Below, piece by piece: positions 17,769 through 27,006 of a stretch of DNA of 64,000 nucleotides (positions are counted from its first letter, which is position 1; every line of letters starts with the position of its first letter). The notes under the pieces were generated by a model. It was not told where the DNA came from. It did not search any database and saw nothing but the letters and a program-made list of their open reading frames with translations. A program made the translations under genes and the position numbers. Where the stretch lies: assembly GCF_002163855.1 (NCBI RefSeq), contig NZ_CP019332.1, forward strand, positions 99,213 to 163,212. Direction: 5' to 3'. The DNA comes from Winogradskyella sp. PC-19 (GTDB lineage Bacteria > Bacteroidota > Bacteroidia > Flavobacteriales > Flavobacteriaceae).

Positions 17769-19930
17769 TAATCAATAATTGTTGGCTTTATAAATACAGT
17801 AAGCCTTGACTTTCTTGCTTCTCTTTTACGCTTGCTAAAAAGCCACTTAATTATAGGAACTCTTGCAAGAAAAGGTACACCTGAGCCACTATTGTTTTTA
17901 AAATTTTCTTCAAGTCCACCTAAAACAGCAATATCTTTATCTTTCATTCTTACTGTTGATGAAAAGTTCCGTGAATTTATATCAGGTGGTGCATCTTCAG
18001 CTATTCTATTTCCAAAGCTAGACTGCACAACTTTTATATTTAATAAAACTTGCCCATCACCAGTGACATAAGGTTTAATATCTAGTCCTAGTTTTGCATC
18101 AATAGGGAAGTAGTTACGGATTTCATTAGTTACAGGGTTATCAGTTCCAAATGTATTTCTATCTGTAACTGCATAATATGAAGTCTGTCCATTAGAGAAT
18201 GAAGCTCTATGACCATTGAGTGTAGCCAACTTTGGAGTTGACTTTATTTTTAAGTCTCCATTAGTCTCCATAGCTTTTATGGTGGCAAAAAAATTAGGTA
18301 CTACGCTGCCAAAATTAAATGCCGATGTATTACCAAAGCCATTTATAATTTTATTAATTGTTTTTGCACCCAAGGTTAAATCTGTATTTGGAAAAATTCC
18401 ACCTTGTGTTGTACTAGGATTATCTCCAATACCCCATTCAACACCAGTTTCAACAGTATTACTAATACTGGCTTCAACTATCATAACCTCGATAATAATT
18501 ACAGGAATTGGCTTATCTATGTGAGTGATAAAATCTTTAAAAAATTGAATTTTTGCTCCAGTACCAGTAACATATATGCTATTTAGTTCTATATCAACTT
18601 TAAAATCTAAGCCTTCTTTAACTTCGTCTGGTATTAAGTCTAAGATATCTTTTTCTTCTCCTTCAATTTCTAATGTATTTTGGTCTTGATAATTTCGATC
18701 TATTGGTCTAGTTGTATTGCTATTATTGAAGTTTCCTTGAGGCGTAAAACGAACATTTCTATTAGACCTATTAAAATTGCTTTCTACAACACTAGAGTTA
18801 ATATCTGATTGCGTATCTGGCATTAGATTTACAGAACGATGTCTTAATCTAATAATTTCAACATTTCTAACGCTTAATTGATGCTCTGTTCCGAAATAAT
18901 AGATATTGTTTTCCTTTTTATATGTAAATCTTTTCCTTTTCGAAACTGAAGAGTTATTCTGTACTGTATTAGTTCTATTGGAAGAGGTAATGGTTTTATT
19001 TGTAGATGTTATTACTTCAGTTTGAGTTTCAAACATTTTGTTCAATAACTCATCAAAAGTGATATTCTGGGCTCTAAAAGTAATGTTGCCTGCTTCTTTT
19101 AATGGTGTCGCTGTAAATCTATTAATAGCCAATGTATCTCCCAACTGATTAACAATCTCTTCTATAGAAATATTTTCGAAGTTTACATTAAGTAATTGAT
19201 TATTGATATCAATAACTTCAAAAGCCACATCAGAATTTATTCTTCCGTAAAAACTACTTTTGGACGTTTTGTCTTTATTTAGCGTATCAAATACATAAAA
19301 ATTATCTTTTGTTTTTACTAAGGTCATATTATTCGTTAATGCCAATTTCTCCATAGCAGAGTCAAAATTCACAAGCTTCATATAGGCATTCAACTTTGTG
19401 TTTTCCATCCCAGGTGCAAAAACTAAATTTTTGCCTGTCTTATCCATTATAACTTTAAACACGTCATAAAGGTTATTATCCTTTATATCCATATCGACTT
19501 CATTGAATTGAGGATTATATTGGACATAGATATCGTGTTTCTTTGGTACAATATCTTTAGAATTGTAAGGCTTTATAGACAATATGTTTTCTGTAAATTC
19601 TATAGTTAAGCTATATTCTTTACATAGAAAAAGTATAGCTGTAGATACATTTACATTTGAAAAGTTATTTGAGATGGTAGCTTGCTGAATGTTTGGGGAA
19701 ACATTCATGTTAATTTTATGAATATTAGATACAGCTAATAAAAAACTGGATAATGATATGTTATTAAGCGCAATATCCGTGTTTAATTGTTCTGAAAGCC
19801 CTGGAGAAGAAGAAGCTGTAATTTCTAGCTTGTTTCTTAAATCATTAATACGTTGCGTTTCATCTTGAGTATACCCAAATTGGAGTGAAAGAAAAATGAA
19901 AAGTATGAATATTTTAAATTTTAATTTCAT
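17768..19930 (-). CDS. gspD: Secretin (GspD/PilQ family)
   Basis: 720 aa. Signal peptide (IFILFIFLSLQFGYTQ). Periplasmic N domains at about 40-330 (e.g. NNISLSSFLLAVSNIHKINM, ISIEEIVNQLGDTLAINRF), an Asn/Arg-rich linker, a further N domain (DFKVDIELNSIYVTGTGAKI) and the secretin core (about 480-720), with VPIIKWLFSKRKR and SRLTVFIKPTIID at the end. A VLGGL motif precedes the last strand pair. It forms the outer-membrane gate of the machine. No lipobox or pilotin gene seen. Three bases separate it from gspE upstream. Confidence 0.92.
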   Translation of the reverse strand: MKLKFKIFILFIFLSLQFGYTQDETQRINDLRNKLEITASSSPGLSEQLNTDIALNNISLSSFLLAVSNIHKINMNVSPNIQQATISNNFSNVNVSTAILFLCKEYSLTIEFTENILSIKPYNSKDIVPKKHDIYVQYNPQFNEVDMDIKDNNLYDVFKVIMDKTGKNLVFAPGMENTKLNAYMKLVNFDSAMEKLALTNNMTLVKTKDNFYVFDTLNKDKTSKSSFYGRINSDVAFEVIDINNQLLNVNFENISIEEIVNQLGDTLAINRFTATPLKEAGNITFRAQNITFDELLNKMFETQTEVITSTNKTITSSNRTNTVQNNSSVSKRKRFTYKKENNIYYFGTEHQLSVRNVEIIRLRHRSVNLMPDTQSDINSSVVESNFNRSNRNVRFTPQGNFNNSNTTRPIDRNYQDQNTLEIEGEEKDILDLIPDEVKEGLDFKVDIELNSIYVTGTGAKIQFFKDFITHIDKPIPVIIIEVMIVEASISNTVETGVEWGIGDNPSTTQGGIFPNTDLTLGAKTINKIINGFGNTSAFNFGSVVPNFFATIKAMETNGDLKIKSTPKLATLNGHRASFSNGQTSYYAVTDRNTFGTDNPVTNEIRNYFPIDAKLGLDIKPYVTGDGQVLLNIKVVQSSFGNRIAEDAPPDINSRNFSSTVRMKDKDIAVLGGLEENFKNNSGSGVPFLARVPIIKWLFSKRKREARKSRLTVFIKPTIID

Positions 19931-19934
19931 TCAA

Positions 19935-21341
19935 TTAGTTGTTTAAAAGTGGGTAAACCTCTTCAAGAGATGTAATTCCGTCTCTAACTAGATTTATTGC
20001 ATTTTGCTTAAGCGTTACAATTTTATTATCATTTAAATAATCATCAATGTCCAGTTCATTAGATTTAATATGCCTTATGAGGGATGTATTTATAGGTATT
20101 ATCTCATAAATGGCTTTACGTCCACTATATCCAGTATAAAAGCAGGACGGACATCCAATAGGAACAAATTGTTGCTCTAAGCCTTTATCAGGTTTGTAGT
20201 TTAGTGGGTAATCTTCCGATTTTATCTTTTTTCTTTCTTTACATTTCACACACAGTTTTCTAACTAAACGTTGCGCAACACTGACATTTAATGTACTTGC
20301 AATTAAGAATGGTGGAATACCCATATCTACTAATCTAGATATTGTAGCCCATGCAGAATTTGTATGTATTGTTGACAGAACTAAATGTCCTGTTAAGGAT
20401 GCTCTTATAGCCATGTTAGCAGTTTTTACATCTCTTATCTCACCAACCATAATGACATCTGGGTCTTGTCTTAAAAATGTTCTAAGTGTGCTCGAAAAAT
20501 CAAGACCTATGTTTTCTCTAAGCTGTACTTGGTTGATACCTTCAAGAGTGTACTCAATAGGGTCTTCAATAGTTAGAATATTAGTTTTTTCATTATTGAG
20601 TAATTTTAAAGTAGCATATAGAGTTGTTGTTTTGCCAGAACCTGTTGGTCCAGATATTAGGACTATACCATTTGGTTTTTTAACACATTCTTTATATGTA
20701 ATTAACTCTTTGGTAGTGAAGCCAAGATCATTTAATTGAATATGTTCTGCATCTTTACTCAATATTCTGAGTACCATTTTTTCACCATGTAGAGTAGGTA
20801 AAGATGATACTCTAATATCATATTCCTCAGTCACAGACTTTATACTTATTCTACCATCTTGAGGTAGACGTTTTTCAGAAATATCTAATCCAGCTCTAAT
20901 TTTTAACTTATTAATGATGACAGGATATTCTTCTGTTGCTATAATGTAGTATTCTTTCAGTTTTCCATCTAAACGTAGTCTAACTCTGCACTTATGTTCA
21001 AAGACTTCAAAATGGATATCACTACTGCCAATTTGTTTTGCACTATCAATGAGTTTTTCTAAAAAATCTGTGCTGTAATTTAAATTTTGAGTGTTTGCCT
21101 GTGTTTTAATTCTGAAATTATGGCTTAGATATTTTTCTATGTTATTGTCAGAATCTTCAATTAGCTTTATATCTCTTCCTAAAACAATTTTTAGCTCTTG
21201 CTTTAAATCATCTGTTACGTCCTTAGTTTTAAAGGTAATTATATCATCTTCTAATGCTATAGGAATAATATTATAGTTGTAAGCTTGTTCACTACTAATT
21301 AGTTGAACTAACTGTGTTGGTATTTGAAATTCAGCTACCAT
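19935..21341 (-). CDS. gspE: GspE/PilB-type assembly ATPase
   Basis: 468 aa. Walker A GPTGSGKTTTLYA near residue 230, Asp box EDPIEY, Walker B DPDVIMVGEIRD near 293, His box STIHTNSAWATISRL, and a CVKC...CPSC zinc module near 365-400, all typical of GspE/PilB. The N-terminal GspE N1 part is shortened. Cytoplasmic hexamer powering pseudopilus assembly through GspF (35928-37058). No PilT-type retraction ATPase is seen in the window, which favours a secretion pseudopilus over a retractable pilus. Confidence 0.94.
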   Translation of the reverse strand: MVAEFQIPTQLVQLISSEQAYNYNIIPIALEDDIITFKTKDVTDDLKQELKIVLGRDIKLIEDSDNNIEKYLSHNFRIKTQANTQNLNYSTDFLEKLIDSAKQIGSSDIHFEVFEHKCRVRLRLDGKLKEYYIIATEEYPVIINKLKIRAGLDISEKRLPQDGRISIKSVTEEYDIRVSSLPTLHGEKMVLRILSKDAEHIQLNDLGFTTKELITYKECVKKPNGIVLISGPTGSGKTTTLYATLKLLNNEKTNILTIEDPIEYTLEGINQVQLRENIGLDFSSTLRTFLRQDPDVIMVGEIRDVKTANMAIRASLTGHLVLSTIHTNSAWATISRLVDMGIPPFLIASTLNVSVAQRLVRKLCVKCKERKKIKSEDYPLNYKPDKGLEQQFVPIGCPSCFYTGYSGRKAIYEIIPINTSLIRHIKSNELDIDDYLNDNKIVTLKQNAINLVRDGITSLEEVYPLLNN

Positions 21342-21820
21342 TATATACTATAAAGGTTAGTGGTTATACCAGTCCAATTCGAAACGTAAACTAGAATAAA
21401 AAATAGACTCATATAACCAGCAAGTGGTATTGTAGTTACTTTGTTTTTTTGCTTAAGAAGTAAGTGTAATAGTAAGGAAAATATAAGTGAGAAAACGAAA
21501 ATAACTATATACGATATTGACGCAAAGCTGAATGCTAAGCCTATAAAAAGTAAAGCATCACCCAAGCCAAAAACATTTTTAGGAGATGTTTTTAGTTTAA
21601 ATATTGAGTAACTATATACAATAGTGAGTAAGAAAACAACCATAGCTAGATTAACCAAAACATTGATAATAAATAATTCAAGAATAGTACTATTGTAGAA
21701 TAATATTCCTGAAATTAAGGCTACCAAAGGAAATAAGAACCAATATACCTGTCGTTCTTTTATATCTTGAAAAAGAATCAAAGCAAACCCTGTGATAAGT
21801 ATGATTTTTAATAGAATCAT
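21341..21820 (-). CDS. Short prepilin peptidase (A24 aspartic protease)
   Basis: 159 aa, about five membrane helices. Catalytic aspartates are D19 (FQDIKERQ) and D88 in the signature FGLGD. The N-terminal cysteine-rich methyltransferase domain of PilD/GspO is absent, so the size matches TadV/CpaA or archaeal types. It should trim the pseudopilins encoded at 21824, 35148 and 35464. Start overlaps the gspE start region by one base with gspE downstream; 3 bp after the GspG-like gene. Confidence 0.88.
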   Translation of the reverse strand: MILLKIILITGFALILFQDIKERQVYWFLFPLVALISGILFYNSTILELFIINVLVNLAMVVFLLTIVYSYSIFKLKTSPKNVFGLGDALLFIGLAFSFASISYIVIFVFSLIFSLLLHLLLKQKNKVTTIPLAGYMSLFFILVYVSNWTGITTNLYSI

Positions 21821-21823
21821 TAA

Positions 21824-22228
21824 TTAGTCTTTAACTATTTGTTTTGGGTTACCATTTTCATCAATCTCCCAAACATTAAATACACCATCACCATCAAAAT
21901 CATTAATTGCTGTTGCTCTGGCTTTAAAAGATGTATCAGATGCATTTAAAATTTCATATACATAATTGCTAGTACCTTCTTCCTTAGTAGTTTTTGGAGG
22001 TTCAAAATCCAACTCATTCATGTTAATGGTGTATTTAGAATTGAGATACCTATGCGTTGTTTGATTATTATAGATGTACTTTAACTGAATTTGAGCTTCA
22101 ACACTTTTTGTTCTTGCAATTAGAGGCATTAGACTTGGCAAGGCTAATAATAAAAGAATGCCAATTATGGCCAATACTGTTAATACTTCCTGAAGATTAA
22201 AAGCATCTACTTTATTTTTTTGCTTCAT
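21824..22228 (-). CDS. Major pseudopilin (GspG-like)
   Basis: 134 aa. Short basic leader (MKQKNKVDA), cleavage site A|FNLQE with Glu5, then a hydrophobic helix (VLTVLAIIGILLLLALP). C-terminal DFDGDGVFNVWEIDENGNP is a calcium-loop-like stretch as in GspG. The residue before the cut is Ala instead of the near-universal Gly. Encoded just after the response regulator and before the prepilin peptidase. Expected to be the main subunit of the pseudopilus. Confidence 0.88.
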   Translation of the reverse strand: MKQKNKVDAFNLQEVLTVLAIIGILLLLALPSLMPLIARTKSVEAQIQLKYIYNNQTTHRYLNSKYTINMNELDFEPPKTTKEEGTSNYVYEILNASDTSFKARATAINDFDGDGVFNVWEIDENGNPKQIVKD

Positions 22229-22246
22229 AGCTATAGAATTTAAATT

Positions 22247-22924
22247 TTAAAGAAAGCCAGCTATTTCAGCTTTTACTATTAAGTCTCTATCACTACCATT
22301 ATCAACTTCAAAAGTTGTTTTTAGTCCATACTTTCTCTGTTCTACTGCACTTTTAGATAAGCAAACAAGCTCAGCTATTTCAGAGGTTTTAGCACCTTTA
22401 TGTAGATGATATAGTAATTGACGGTCAATCTTGTCAAGTACAAAACTATTAGAGATATGTCTACGTATTAATTGCTGTATAGCCTTACTGTAGTATGGTG
22501 GCTCTTGTAATACAGACTGTATAGCATCTAGTAATTTTAAATAATTAATATCACTTTTTATAAGAAAGCCATCAGGATCTATAGACTTAAGAATATTGTT
22601 AAGTCTATAATTATTATTATGGGAGGTAAAAACAATAACCTTAACTTTTGGAAATAAACTTTTTATTTCTATTCCTAAATCTTCTCCTGACAAAATACGT
22701 TTGTCACTCGAAGGCGGAATAGATATATCCAATAAGATTAAATCAAAAGGTACTGACTTTACTGCTCTATCAATTTCATTAAGGGCTAAATCAGAGTTTG
22801 TTGCTGACTTTACTTTAAAATCATAACGTCCGTTAGATTCACTAATACTATTTAATGCATTCTTTAACACATCAATAATCAGTGGTTCATCTTCTACAAT
22901 TAAAACATTAATTGGTTCACACAT
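22247..22924 (-). CDS. Response regulator heading the secretion operon
   Basis: 225 aa from the ATG at 22924 (MCEPINVLIVEDEP), preferred over a start 14 codons earlier because the receiver begins there. Receiver with acidic pocket ED, phospho-acceptor D66 (LILLDISI), T (VFTSH) and K (LIKSD). C-terminal HTH of LuxR type (LYHLHKGAKTSEIAELVCLS). No histidine kinase adjoins it; the TPR kinase at 13133 is the nearest. First gene of the minus-strand half-operon and divergent from Rhs1, so it is well placed to control both. Confidence 0.85.
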   Translation of the reverse strand: MCEPINVLIVEDEPLIIDVLKNALNSISESNGRYDFKVKSATNSDLALNEIDRAVKSVPFDLILLDISIPPSSDKRILSGEDLGIEIKSLFPKVKVIVFTSHNNNYRLNNILKSIDPDGFLIKSDINYLKLLDAIQSVLQEPPYYSKAIQQLIRRHISNSFVLDKIDRQLLYHLHKGAKTSEIAELVCLSKSAVEQRKYGLKTTFEVDNGSDRDLIVKAEIAGFL

Positions 22925-22966
22925 ATTCTTTCTAATATCCACACCTGTATAAGAAGGTGTATTCAA

Positions 22967-23179
22967 CTTCTACGAAAATATTAGATGTGTGATAATTACA
23001 ACAAAGGAAAAGCCTTTGAATAAATGGGGGAAATCCACAACTGTAAAAAAAATAAGGGATATAAATTTACAGACATTATTTAAGAACTCGACTGTATGTC
23101 AGTAAAAAATATTATTGATGTAATAATCGGGGCTTAATTAAGAATATCAGGGTAAATAATCCAATAAACGTATTTAAAA
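22967..23179. promoter_or_regulatory. Divergent control region between the secretion operon and the first Rhs gene
   Basis: 213-256 bp between the response regulator start and Rhs1. It contains the inverted repeat CAAAGGaaaaGCCTTTG around 23003-23020. I found no clean TAnnTTTG box. Divergent expression of machine and cargo from one region, beside a response regulator, suggests joint control, an inference from layout. Confidence 0.4.
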
Positions 23180-26100
23180 ATGAAAAAACAACTTAATTCA
23201 GTTATCAAGATTTTGATAGGCTTGCTCCCTCTATTAGCTCTATCTCAGGAGCTTCCAGAGGTTTTACCACCGTCACCAACTGTTGCTAACCTAATGCAAT
23301 TTGAAGAAGTCCCAGTAAGTTACTATACTGGACAACCTAATATTTCTATTCCTATTTACTCGAAAGGTTTAAGTGGTGATTTGTCTGTAAATGTAAGTTT
23401 AAGCTACAATACCCAAGGAGTTAAGATTAATAACCGCTCTGGATGGACAGGTACGGGATGGTCTTTAAATGCAGGTGGTACAATATCCAGAACAGTTAGA
23501 GGAGAACCAGATGAGATTTCTACTAATACGCACAGTACTAAAGTAGGTATTTATCATTTAGACGATTATTGGAATTATGATAACCCTTCCACAGATAAAG
23601 CAAAGTTTAACTATCATGTGGCAGGAACAAGTGCTGAGAAATATGATAATAAGCCAGATTTATATCAATTTAATTTTATGGGCTATTCTGGTCGCTTTAT
23701 TATTTTAAAAGAAGCTAATAATACTTTAGTACCCAAATTCATAACAAACAACTCTAATATAAAAGTTGAATTTGTAAACACTACTGACTATACTATTACA
23801 AGTTTTAAAGTTACTGACTCTAAAGGCTATATCTATACTTTTAATGCTGTTGAAAGTTCTCTGACTTACCCATTTACTGGTACACAAACTCAAGGTCAAG
23901 GAAGCACATATAACGTTTCTGCTTCTCAAGCCCAACAAGCCTATTCAGCAAATACTGCATGGCATCTTACAAAAGTTGAAAATAGCTCTGGATTAGAATT
24001 ATTAAGTCTTGCATATAATTTTATTACCGAAAATTATACTGTATCAATAAGTAGCACTAAAAATGTTATTCTGGGAATGGATCCCGCTAGTTTTCAAATA
24101 ATTACTAGTAATTCTTATAATCAAGGTATACTAGAGCCCTACCATACTATTAGCTATCAAAACGTAAATACTGGAACTCAAAAGCTATCTAACATATCAT
24201 TCCCTCAGGATAATGTTGTGATAAGTTTTGATGTAGATACTAACTATACACATCCTGAAACACTAGGTAGACTTCTAAAAAATATAGAAATAAAAAGAGG
24301 GACTGAAATTGATAAAACTTTCACTTTTGATTATGAAGAAACAATTGACAACTCTACACCAGTAATAAAAAAACGTGTATGGCTAACCAAACTTACCGAA
24401 ACTAGTGGAAATATAGATCAAGAATATCAATTGAATTATTATCAAAAAGAAAACCTACCCGGTTTTAATGATGGATATCAAGATAGTGCATGGGGTTATA
24501 ATAGTGGTATAAATTTGGGTTTACTAAGTTGCTCAAATAATACATATAATGATAATATCATTAAAACAGGTCTTCTTTCATCAATAGAATATCCTACTGG
24601 TGGTGTTAAAGAATTTGAATTTGAGCATAACACATATTCATATTTTCAAGATGATCTTATTGATTATGATGACTACATAGAAAATCCTAGAAATACAGAA
24701 ATAGTATCTCAATTTACAGATGATTTGACATATACCAATGGTTCATCACCTGTGGAATTATTAATTGACACGTTTACTTTAGATTTTGAACAAGAAATAC
24801 ATATTTCTTCTTGGGTTACTGCTTCTCCAAGTCAATACTTAAATGAGCATAGAATAAAAATATCTCAAGCTAATAATCAAGGTAGCTCATTCTTTTTTGA
24901 TTTAAATGAACAATGCCAGAGCTCGACTAATCTTTCAGCGGGAAATTATACCATGTCGTTAGTGCCAACTGAAAATTTACTTTTGGATCAATATTCAATA
25001 ACAGGAGATTATAGAGTTTCTTTTGTAGAGGAAAAAGCAACTATAAAACAAGAAATGATAGGCGGAGGTGTAAGGATAAAGGAGATTAGATTCAAGGATG
25101 ATATCAACACCCTCAATTTATCTAAAAAAATACTTTACGAATACAAAGATGAAAATAACAGTAATCTTTCTTCAGGAGTTATTGATTCGAAAGCTGATAA
25201 GCTTGACCGAAAATATATTAAAAACACATCTCGTTTTGTGTTTGGTAATACTCTAAATAATTGTGGTGCTTTTTTAGTACAAAATATTCAATATCAAGTT
25301 ACAGAAAACAGTTATAATGTAGAACTCTCTCAAGGAAGTTATGTAGGGTATGAACATGTAAAAGTGACAGAAGAAAATAATGGGTATAAAACTTATTCTT
25401 ACACATCACCTGCGTTATATCCAAGTCCTTTAGGTACGTTTTCCTATGAAATTCCTAGACCAAAAGAAAATATAGATTATAAAAGAGGCCTTTTATTGGA
25501 GGAAAAAATATTCAATCAAACAGGTGAGATTTTAAAGGAAGTTAGTTATAAAGATATTAATAATGAACCTAATTATGAGTTTGCAGAAACACTACTTTTT
25601 AAAGATAGATCTGTCTTTAAGCCAAATTGTGAATATCTTCAGTTTTATGATTTATATACATTTTATGAGAGTGGTACTGTGCAACTTCATGTACCTTCGT
25701 CAACAAGCGGAAATTGTTCACAGCCGAGTTACTCTCCAACTCCATGTGGTGCATTTCCAGTATTTACTGCAGACTTTAATTCCGGTTGGGCAAAGCTTAA
25801 GGGTTCTACAACCAAAGAATACTTCTACGACACTTTAGGTACCCAAAGCGTCAAAGAAACGCGTCAAGTCTTTACTTACAACTCTGATAATTATCAAATA
25901 GCAACTCAAGATACCTATTATGATATAAAAGGTGTTGACGAACATTTAGAGACTAAATATTATTATCCTGTTGGTCCTTCACTAAATAGTAATTCTACAG
26001 CCGTTAAGAATACTCTTGTTGCAACAAATAAAGTTACTGAAATTTTAGAATCCCAATCTTTTAGAAACAGTAACAAAATCAGTGAGACGCATAATATTTA

Positions 26101-26578
26101 TGACGATTTTGATGCTAGTGCCAACGATTTAATGTTACCAAAAGAAATTAGGGTTGGTAAAAGCACATTAACACCAGAAACTCGTGTAGAATTCTTAAAG
26201 TACGATAGCTATGGTAATCCTACTGAGGTCAAAAAGACAAATGGTACATCTATCATATATGTTTACGGCTTTAACGGCTCACTGCCTGTAGCTAAGATTA
26301 CCAATGGCAATTATACTACTGTTCAAAATACAGTGGGCAATACGCTTAATGTAGCGACTAACCTTACAACCACTCAAGAAAACACTCTAAGGTCTTCTCT
26401 CCCAAATGCGATGATATCCTTTTACAGGTATGACCCACTAAAAGGCGTAATAAGTACTATAGATGACAAAGGCTACGAAACGACCTATGAATATGACGAA
26501 TTTAACCGTCTTAAAGTAGTTAAAGATGCCCAAGGCAACATCTTAGGCGAGAATAGTTACCATTATAAAAATCAATAA
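23180..26578 (+). CDS. YD-repeat / Rhs-like secreted giant protein, first of a pair
   Basis: 1132 aa with a signal peptide (IKILIGLLPLLALSQ). N-terminal PVSYYTGQPNISIPIYS and NRSGWTGTGWSLNAGG blocks match the SpvB/TcB-like or YD-protein start. The C-terminal region has YD repeats (LKYDSYGNPTEVKK; TTYEYDEFNRLKVVKDAQGN). It stops at a YD repeat without an Rhs core or toxin tail. Such proteins precede DUF6443 Rhs genes in Bacteroidota and probably build part of the shell that encloses the toxin. Eleven bp to the next gene. Confidence 0.85.
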   Translation: MKKQLNSVIKILIGLLPLLALSQELPEVLPPSPTVANLMQFEEVPVSYYTGQPNISIPIYSKGLSGDLSVNVSLSYNTQGVKINNRSGWTGTGWSLNAGGTISRTVRGEPDEISTNTHSTKVGIYHLDDYWNYDNPSTDKAKFNYHVAGTSAEKYDNKPDLYQFNFMGYSGRFIILKEANNTLVPKFITNNSNIKVEFVNTTDYTITSFKVTDSKGYIYTFNAVESSLTYPFTGTQTQGQGSTYNVSASQAQQAYSANTAWHLTKVENSSGLELLSLAYNFITENYTVSISSTKNVILGMDPASFQIITSNSYNQGILEPYHTISYQNVNTGTQKLSNISFPQDNVVISFDVDTNYTHPETLGRLLKNIEIKRGTEIDKTFTFDYEETIDNSTPVIKKRVWLTKLTETSGNIDQEYQLNYYQKENLPGFNDGYQDSAWGYNSGINLGLLSCSNNTYNDNIIKTGLLSSIEYPTGGVKEFEFEHNTYSYFQDDLIDYDDYIENPRNTEIVSQFTDDLTYTNGSSPVELLIDTFTLDFEQEIHISSWVTASPSQYLNEHRIKISQANNQGSSFFFDLNEQCQSSTNLSAGNYTMSLVPTENLLLDQYSITGDYRVSFVEEKATIKQEMIGGGVRIKEIRFKDDINTLNLSKKILYEYKDENNSNLSSGVIDSKADKLDRKYIKNTSRFVFGNTLNNCGAFLVQNIQYQVTENSYNVELSQGSYVGYEHVKVTEENNGYKTYSYTSPALYPSPLGTFSYEIPRPKENIDYKRGLLLEEKIFNQTGEILKEVSYKDINNEPNYEFAETLLFKDRSVFKPNCEYLQFYDLYTFYESGTVQLHVPSSTSGNCSQPSYSPTPCGAFPVFTADFNSGWAKLKGSTTKEYFYDTLGTQSVKETRQVFTYNSDNYQIATQDTYYDIKGVDEHLETKYYYPVGPSLNSNSTAVKNTLVATNKVTEILESQSFRNSNKISETHNIYDDFDASANDLMLPKEIRVGKSTLTPETRVEFLKYDSYGNPTEVKKTNGTSIIYVYGFNGSLPVAKITNGNYTTVQNTVGNTLNVATNLTTTQENTLRSSLPNAMISFYRYDPLKGVISTIDDKGYETTYEYDEFNRLKVVKDAQGNILGENSYHYKNQ

Positions 26579-26589
26579 ATATAATAGAT

Positions 26590-26988
26590 ATGAAATTAAT
26601 GTATACAAGCATTGTACTGCTACTATTGGTTATAGCACCATTAAATGAAGTGAGTTCTACATTTACACTTAATTGTAGTAATACCGAAGTCGATAATGTT
26701 TCTTCTAATGTTGTTTCAACAATAGAGGTATTAGATGATACTGTTGTTTGGACACAGTTTCAGACGACAGAGGACATACCATCAAGCTTTGATATTGTAT
26801 CCACTTCAGGTAGTTGGGATGCTACCAACTCTACTGGACAGTTAAGCTATATACTTAACCAAGATGGCTATCAAGCAGACTTTAGTGTTACAGGAACCAA
26901 CTCAGGGATAAGTGCACAGTTTGTGTTTCATATTTCGGATACACAACAAGAGACTTACAATTTCTTGGTTAGTAGCATCACTTATTAA
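26590..26988 (+). CDS. Small secreted protein between the Rhs genes
   Basis: 132 aa with a signal peptide (TSIVLLLLVIAPLNEVSS). Ser/Thr/Asp-rich beta-type sequence (SFDIVSTSGSWDATNSTGQL; GISAQFVFHISDTQQETY), no cysteine pair beyond one Cys, no recognised family. Spacing (11 and 18 bp) places it in one transcript with both Rhs proteins, so it could be a chaperone, adaptor or shell component. Function unknown. Confidence 0.7.
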   Translation: MKLMYTSIVLLLLVIAPLNEVSSTFTLNCSNTEVDNVSSNVVSTIEVLDDTVVWTQFQTTEDIPSSFDIVSTSGSWDATNSTGQLSYILNQDGYQADFSVTGTNSGISAQFVFHISDTQQETYNFLVSSITY

Positions 26989-27006
26989 TTAAATTCATTT
27001 CAAGTT